The translations under genes were made by a program, and so were the position numbers. The notes beneath the pieces were generated by a model. The model did not search any database, was not told the origin of the DNA, and saw only the letters and a list, made by a program, of their open reading frames with translations. DNA of 64,000 bases. It comes from Reticulitermes speratus (Eukaryota > Arthropoda > Insecta > Blattodea > Rhinotermitidae). This document shows, piece after piece, positions 58,939-64,000 of this stretch (position 1 is its first letter; the number at the start of each line of letters is the position of its first letter). The DNA lies in NCBI GenBank assembly GCA_021186555.1, contig JAJKFL010000012.1, forward strand, positions 19,665,711 through 19,729,710, read 5' to 3'.

Positions 58939-59319
58939 AAGTGACTGTTGTGTCACATATTGTAAGTGCATTTAGTTGGTACTTGAAAAATAGTGATCCG
59001 AAATGCATGGAACATGATGACAGTTATGTGACACGCGAGTAATGAAATTTTCATCCGCAGTTTGGCATAAAGTTTAGAATTCTGCTTCTGATATAGCCGC
59101 AAAGGGTGTCATGCGTTTTACGGAAATTTTCACCTTTGTAATTAAACTATATACAACTACAACTTATGCCCTTAGCAGATAGAAAAAACGCGGTAAGACT
59201 GATTATTAAGACATTTATTTTGTAGGAAATATAATGTAAATATATTCGTATTTGTTAATTACCTTTTGGCTCGTTGACGGAAGTGCGGGAAATACAAGTG
59301 AACACAGAATGTGAAAAGC

Positions 59320-59710
59320 ATACATCTGCATGCATATTTAGCATACATCTGCGTGCATATTTAGCATACATCTGCGTGCATATTTAGCATACATCTGCAG
59401 GCATATTTAGCATACATTTGCAGGCATATTTAGCATACATCTGCAGGCATATTTAGCATACATCTGCGTGCATGTTTAGCATGCATCTGCAGGCATATTT
59501 AACATACATCTGCAGGCATATTTAGCATACATATGCATGCATATTTAACATACATCTGCATGCATATTTAGCATACATCTGCATGCATATTTAGCATACA
59601 TATGCATGCATATTTAGCATACATCTGCAGGCATATTTAGCATACATCTGCAGGCATATTTAGTATACATCTGCAGGCATATTTAACATACATCTGCATG
59701 CATATTTAGT
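59320..59710. repeat. 23-bp tandem array, about 17 units
   Basis: CATACATCTGCAGGCATATT plus TAG repeats with changes at a few positions. Confidence 0.95.
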
Positions 59711-59959
59711 ATCCCAAGCCACTGGACGGATTTTGTCGTCACCTAATTTAAGGCACCTAAACTGGCACTATCATGACATGTCCATTTGCATTTGGTTTAG
59801 AGAATTATAAAATTTCCTTTCGTAAGACTTTACAATAAAAGGTGGCATAAGGCATACATCAAAGATCTTATTAAGATCTATAAATTTAAACTGAAATTTA
59901 TTTCGTAGCTTAGGCCTATATTTTGCAGAAACAAATAAATAAATGCACTCTGTCTCCAT

Positions 59960-62900
59960 GCAGTGTGGTTAATTTGTTAAATCTATGAAACTAAATATAT
60001 TGCAAAGTTGGTTCCTAAAACTTAGAAACCACACTGTCTACAATACAAAGACCAATGATTAATGGTTTTAAGGTAAATAATCGCTTGAACTCTAAGAACC
60101 ACGCAAGAACAAAAATACTCTCCGCGGTTTACCGTGTGATGTTATAGTGGATGTTGCCTACAACACCAACTGAACTTTACAAACTTCAGTATTATAATTG
60201 TGTCTATGAGTTCCGTCAACAATAAACTTGTATCTGGAATAAATACACATCGGGGCCAATAAGGGAGGTAGAATCGCAAAGAAAACATTTTGAAAATGGG
60301 TGTACTTGTAACTGGTGTACGTCTGTCCACTCTCACAATGACCCAAAAATAAATCTAAGAGATGCAGAATTACATAAATAAGATACACAATTAGACACAT
60401 GTGCACAGTTAACGACAGACATAGTAAGTGTTCATGACCGTAGGAAAAGTAAGACGTCTGAGGGGAAGAAATCGCAGTGGTCCGCAGTCTTTCGGTAAAA
60501 ACTGGCATAACAGTTTCCATGAAAACTTTCACACTGGCCCTTGTCATGAAATGTGTGGAAAGGCGGATAGCCTCCGGATTTTGTGTTTACACATTAGTCT
60601 AATTTGCAAGGTTTTTCGAGTTTCCTTTTGCTTATGAATGACGAAGAATCTTCAGGCTCATTTGTTACGGGGCACAGTTCCATTAAATAGTTTTCAATTC
60701 TCTCGTTTTAGACTTCTTTGGCAAGAAGAAGAAGAAGAAGAAGAAGAAAAACTTAACGAGGTTGAAACAGAGACACGAAACATGAAAAGAGAAGAGCAAA
60801 ACAAGTCTGCAGATGCTTTCAAGAGGTTCCAATCGAAAGCACCGCCTTGCTGTCCTCATTTATTTATGCATCAGAAACCATGCCTGGACGTTTCATACGA
60901 TGCAGACAGAAGTTAAAATATTGAAATGATCACCATAAGCTGAGAAAGTAAACAAAGAGAAGAAAGTTCTTCCTTTTGCTGAAAAGCAATGAAAGAAACA
61001 AATTGTAGTTGGAATGTATGTCAGCTCTCTCAGAAGCGTGGCCTCAGGACACTAGCATTCTAAGCTGTTAACCTTACTTGAATATCTATTAATTACATTA
61101 CAATGTTGCACGGTGAAAACAAAGTCAAATCTATTTGAAGGTCCTCAAGCAATTGAAACTTCGAAATACTAACTTTTAAACATTGAATATAGGCGTAACT
61201 TGGAGGGGGGGGGGGGGGTGCAAAGGGAGGGAAAATGTCCCTACAATATTTTTTCTTTCCTAAGAATAGATTTTTGGCTCTTCAGTTTAAGAGGAAAAAA
61301 TAAAAAATAAAAATGTTTTCTAAACGATTATTTGGGTGGTGTAAAGAGAGAAAAAAATAAAAACCTTCGTTTTACGGGACGCAGAATAGAGGCATCTGAG
61401 TTACCCGTTTACAAAGGAAGAAGGCGCTGTAAATTCTCTGTGCTCTTTGCCTAAGGTCATTGTATATTAAGGACTGGTTCAAACGAGTCTTACGCATCTT
61501 TCTACTTGGCTAAAGGTCCTAATATCCATGCTCAAATTTCCCCCCTCCCCAATGTTATTAGCCAAATTATGCCAATACATTCAACTATCTGAAGGTTACG
61601 TATATCGTATCCATGCTTCAGGTTATAAAAATGTTGAATTACGAACATAATTTAATTTTAAATATTATGCCACCACAAAGAATGAGTAAAATAATATGGA
61701 GCTTTAAAATACGCTTTCACTAAACCTAAGTAGATAAGATAAAGTTAAACAAAGATAGTTCTTTTAAATGAGGAACATATTTTATTGGAAATATTTGGCG
61801 AATATGCTTATAAGTTTTGCATTATCCCTGTTAAAATGAGTATTTAAGGTATATATAAAGGTAGAGAAATATTGCTGTGTAAAAATCTTGACGCAGCCTA
61901 CACTCTATCGGGTATAATAGGTGTGAAGTAAATTTTTTCCCCTTTGACGGACGAATTTAGTGTTAATATAAAATGAAAAATACACACCATAAAGAGGGGC
62001 TGACCAAGGTATTTTAAATGCGTTTTAATTTCGAATTTGAGAAGTTTATTTCAATCTGTAGACGCAAAAACTTCATTTCAATCATATTTGTGTTTGTATT
62101 TTAATTTTTTACTAGCTATTAAGTGATTTTATTGCAATTATCTACATTTAATATAATCTACCCAATAATAAAAAAGGAAATTCATTGAAGCCTACCAGAT
62201 CACACGGCGTCATATCTCAAAATTATTCTTCATAGCCGTCATCGTAATAACCTTAAATCCCACAAGAAATATAGTTGACAGCACTGGTGCTCATAAGATA
62301 TGTAATATTCTCTGTGTAGTTTGTCTGAGTAAAGCAAACGTAACGTATGTTAAATAAGCCCTTGTTATTCCAACCCGACGTTTCAACACAACCAACGAGA
62401 TTTTGAACAAGTTCAACCCACTGACTTTACATAACATTCCTCTTAAAGTCCTCAGTCTTCCTTACTTCCCAGACTTTTCCTACCAAAATACAGTAGAATT
62501 TTCTTATTTCTCCCATTTTAGCCATATTTTTTCTGCCTAAAAATATTAGGCAATAGACTAAGGGACTTTGAAAACAAGATGTTGAGAAAAAAGAGATAAA
62601 GCAACAAGTGGAAGCATGATCTGCTTAATAATTTTCTTCAACATGTAGTTCCAGAACAATGAAATGAAGGAGGATTAGGTGGATAGGACGTATAAGGCGC
62701 AAAAGGAATATGATAATTATGTAATAAATACCAATCGGAAGACCTCAAGAAAAGAAACTGGTTGTAGTGTTGGCAAAGACGAGACGATACTGGAATTATA
62801 AAATTATAAAAATTGGTGCAGACTTTTGTACTGGATTCAGTGCTGCAGGACTTTGTTCAATGCTGTTTTTTTAGACGCGTAGCAAAGCAGTTGCAAAAAG

Positions 62901-63530
62901 TGACTCTCATGGCCGTCCGTCTTTCTGTCTGTCCATCTGGAACAGTGCGACTAATAGCTTATGGATTTTAGTGAAATTTCATATATGGCAGTTTTCCTGA
63001 AATTTGTCTTTACTTTCATATTTAATTAACATCGGACCACTACCATGAAGCTTTACGAACATTTACGATATGTCGCCGTGAATGTCTCTATAATTGAGGT
63101 AGATGGCGTTCTCTGTGAGGTAGAAGCTGAGGCCGGAAGAACAGCTGATGATCGAAGCATAACAATCCAGGATGATCGAAAATAAAGCTCTCTGTTTACG
63201 ATATCTCCACTTTCACGAGTTATCGATTATGGTCGGTAGTAAATCTGTTGCTAAGACGCGGAGAAATCTTATACTGTGTGTGGTGTAAAAGGTGGAAACG
63301 CTCGCTTAAAATACTCGCATTGTCAGTGATCTCTGGAGATTATTCAGGAGCCTAAAATTCGGAGACAATAACAGAGAGAACTCGCCAGAAATGTTACGCA
63401 CTGCGGACATCTCCTAAATTGTAGTGAATACATTCTGACTCCATAAAGGCAGGGACATTTCTTAACCAGCTTTTAAATTTTCAAGAAATTTCCTACACCA
63501 TAAGCTTATTTACAGAAAATAAAGCCCTAA
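59960..63530. other. AT-rich region without recognised genes
   Basis: Apart from the GAA run and a poly(G) tract near 61,205, I find no exon, terminal repeat or RNA gene. Confidence 0.5.
60725..60748. repeat. GAA trinucleotide microsatellite
   Basis: About eight GAA units. Confidence 0.9.
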
Positions 63531-63534
63531 TGGC

Positions 63535-63770
63535 ATATGGAAGCCTGGATAGCTCAATCAGTATAGTGACTAGGTTACACGCCTCAATTTCCGGCAGGGC
63601 CAGAGATTTCTCTCATCTCCAGAGCGCCCACCTATATTCCTGTCCAATCGGTACGGGGATAAGGAGGCCGGGGCGGGGGGGGGGGGGTAAAGCTGACCCC
63701 TTACTTTCCTTTAATGCCGAGGTAAGAATGCAGACAGCAATGGATTTTTTCCCAGATGCATCTTCATGAG
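63535..63770 (+). mobile_element. Possible tRNA-derived SINE
   Basis: TGGATAGCTCAATCAGTATA is A-box-like. A GGCCGGGGCGGGG tract and GTAAAGCTGACCCC echo the 46,548 SINE body (GTAAAGGCGGCCGG). The B box is weak. Confidence 0.5.
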
Positions 63771-64000
63771 AAAGTGCTTAACTAAACACAAAGATGCCTG
63801 TTGTGGAGAAATGACGTATAATCCACAGGAAGTGTAGGGGTTAAAACTTTCGGACAGCGATGATTCGGTATCAGCTGCCTGCGTCACTGTAACTCATAAA
63901 TGAGTCCATTCTTTCTTTATTCACTCTCTCCAGAGGTAAAATTACTTCGATTAGCATATCGAAAACAAAAAGTATATCTTATGGCCTCAGACGTGCTAAG

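Larger units (their letters stand above)
58708..58984. mobile_element. 277-bp snapback with two opposed hammerhead-like motifs
   Basis: Almost the whole element is one inverted repeat, from AAGTACCAAATAAATGCACT to its complement ending GGTACTT, with a small central loop near 58,840. It lies just after the LRRC56 stop codon. Confidence 0.82.

Overview
This is a 64 kb window of a large, repeat-rich animal nuclear genome, most likely an insect and plausibly a cockroach or other Blattodea. Genes have short exons split by long introns with GT...AG borders. More than half of the sequence I can classify is mobile-element debris. The cockroach suggestion rests on my memory of interspersed repeats whose chance translations are common in cockroach and termite protein sets, so it is inference.

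Region by region. 1-9,500: the 3' part of an ectonucleotide pyrophosphatase/phosphodiesterase (ENPP) gene on the + strand. It runs from the last 9 nt of an exon at the window edge to a stop codon at 9,275-9,277 and a poly(A) signal. 9,500-13,790: intergenic, with an internally deleted pogo-type transposon and a degenerate tandem repeat. 13,795-19,877: a tandem ENPP paralogue with signal peptide, nucleophile Thr and four exons. It stops at a 100-nt run of N (19,903-20,002), and its 3' half is not found in the window. 20,003-22,490: a non-LTR retrotransposon on the - strand, cut by the gap. 22,990-30,270: a Penelope-like retroelement complex with a head-to-head inverted pair, a third partial copy, a piggyBac-type insertion with an intact TTAA duplication, and 16-bp repeat arrays. 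30,560-33,090: a hAT element and a Tigger transposon with a nested foldback. 33,850-34,540: a 36-bp array. 34,560-35,560: a doubtful Env-like remnant. 36,990-41,060: simple repeats, a 78-bp micro-MITE beside its 585-bp mariner relative, and a mariner broken by a SINE. 42,001-58,566: a six-exon LRRC56 (ODA8-like) gene on the + strand. It is full of SINEs, a 56-bp minisatellite, a nested hAT and ribozyme-bearing inverted repeats. 58,700-64,000: another ribozyme-bearing snapback, a 23-bp array and otherwise unremarkable sequence.

The host genes do not form one pathway. The ENPP pair are predicted membrane or secreted phosphodiesterases. LRRC56 is an axonemal dynein-arm assembly factor, so it would act in sperm flagella and ciliated sensory neurons. 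In this assembly LRRC56 has two reading-frame breaks, each explained by one missing base, and one GC-AG intron.

The most interesting signal is a family of inverted-repeat elements carrying hammerhead-ribozyme-like motifs (CTGANGA ... GAAACATGTC) near 8.4, 23.6, 25.5, 29.6, 45.4, 53.2, 53.7, 58.75 and 58.9 kb. They are usually paired head to head and often end in a shared AAATGCAC-type terminus. The 23-30 kb members lie in recognisable Penelope-like sequence with a GIY-YIG domain, so the short ones may be non-autonomous derivatives of that family.
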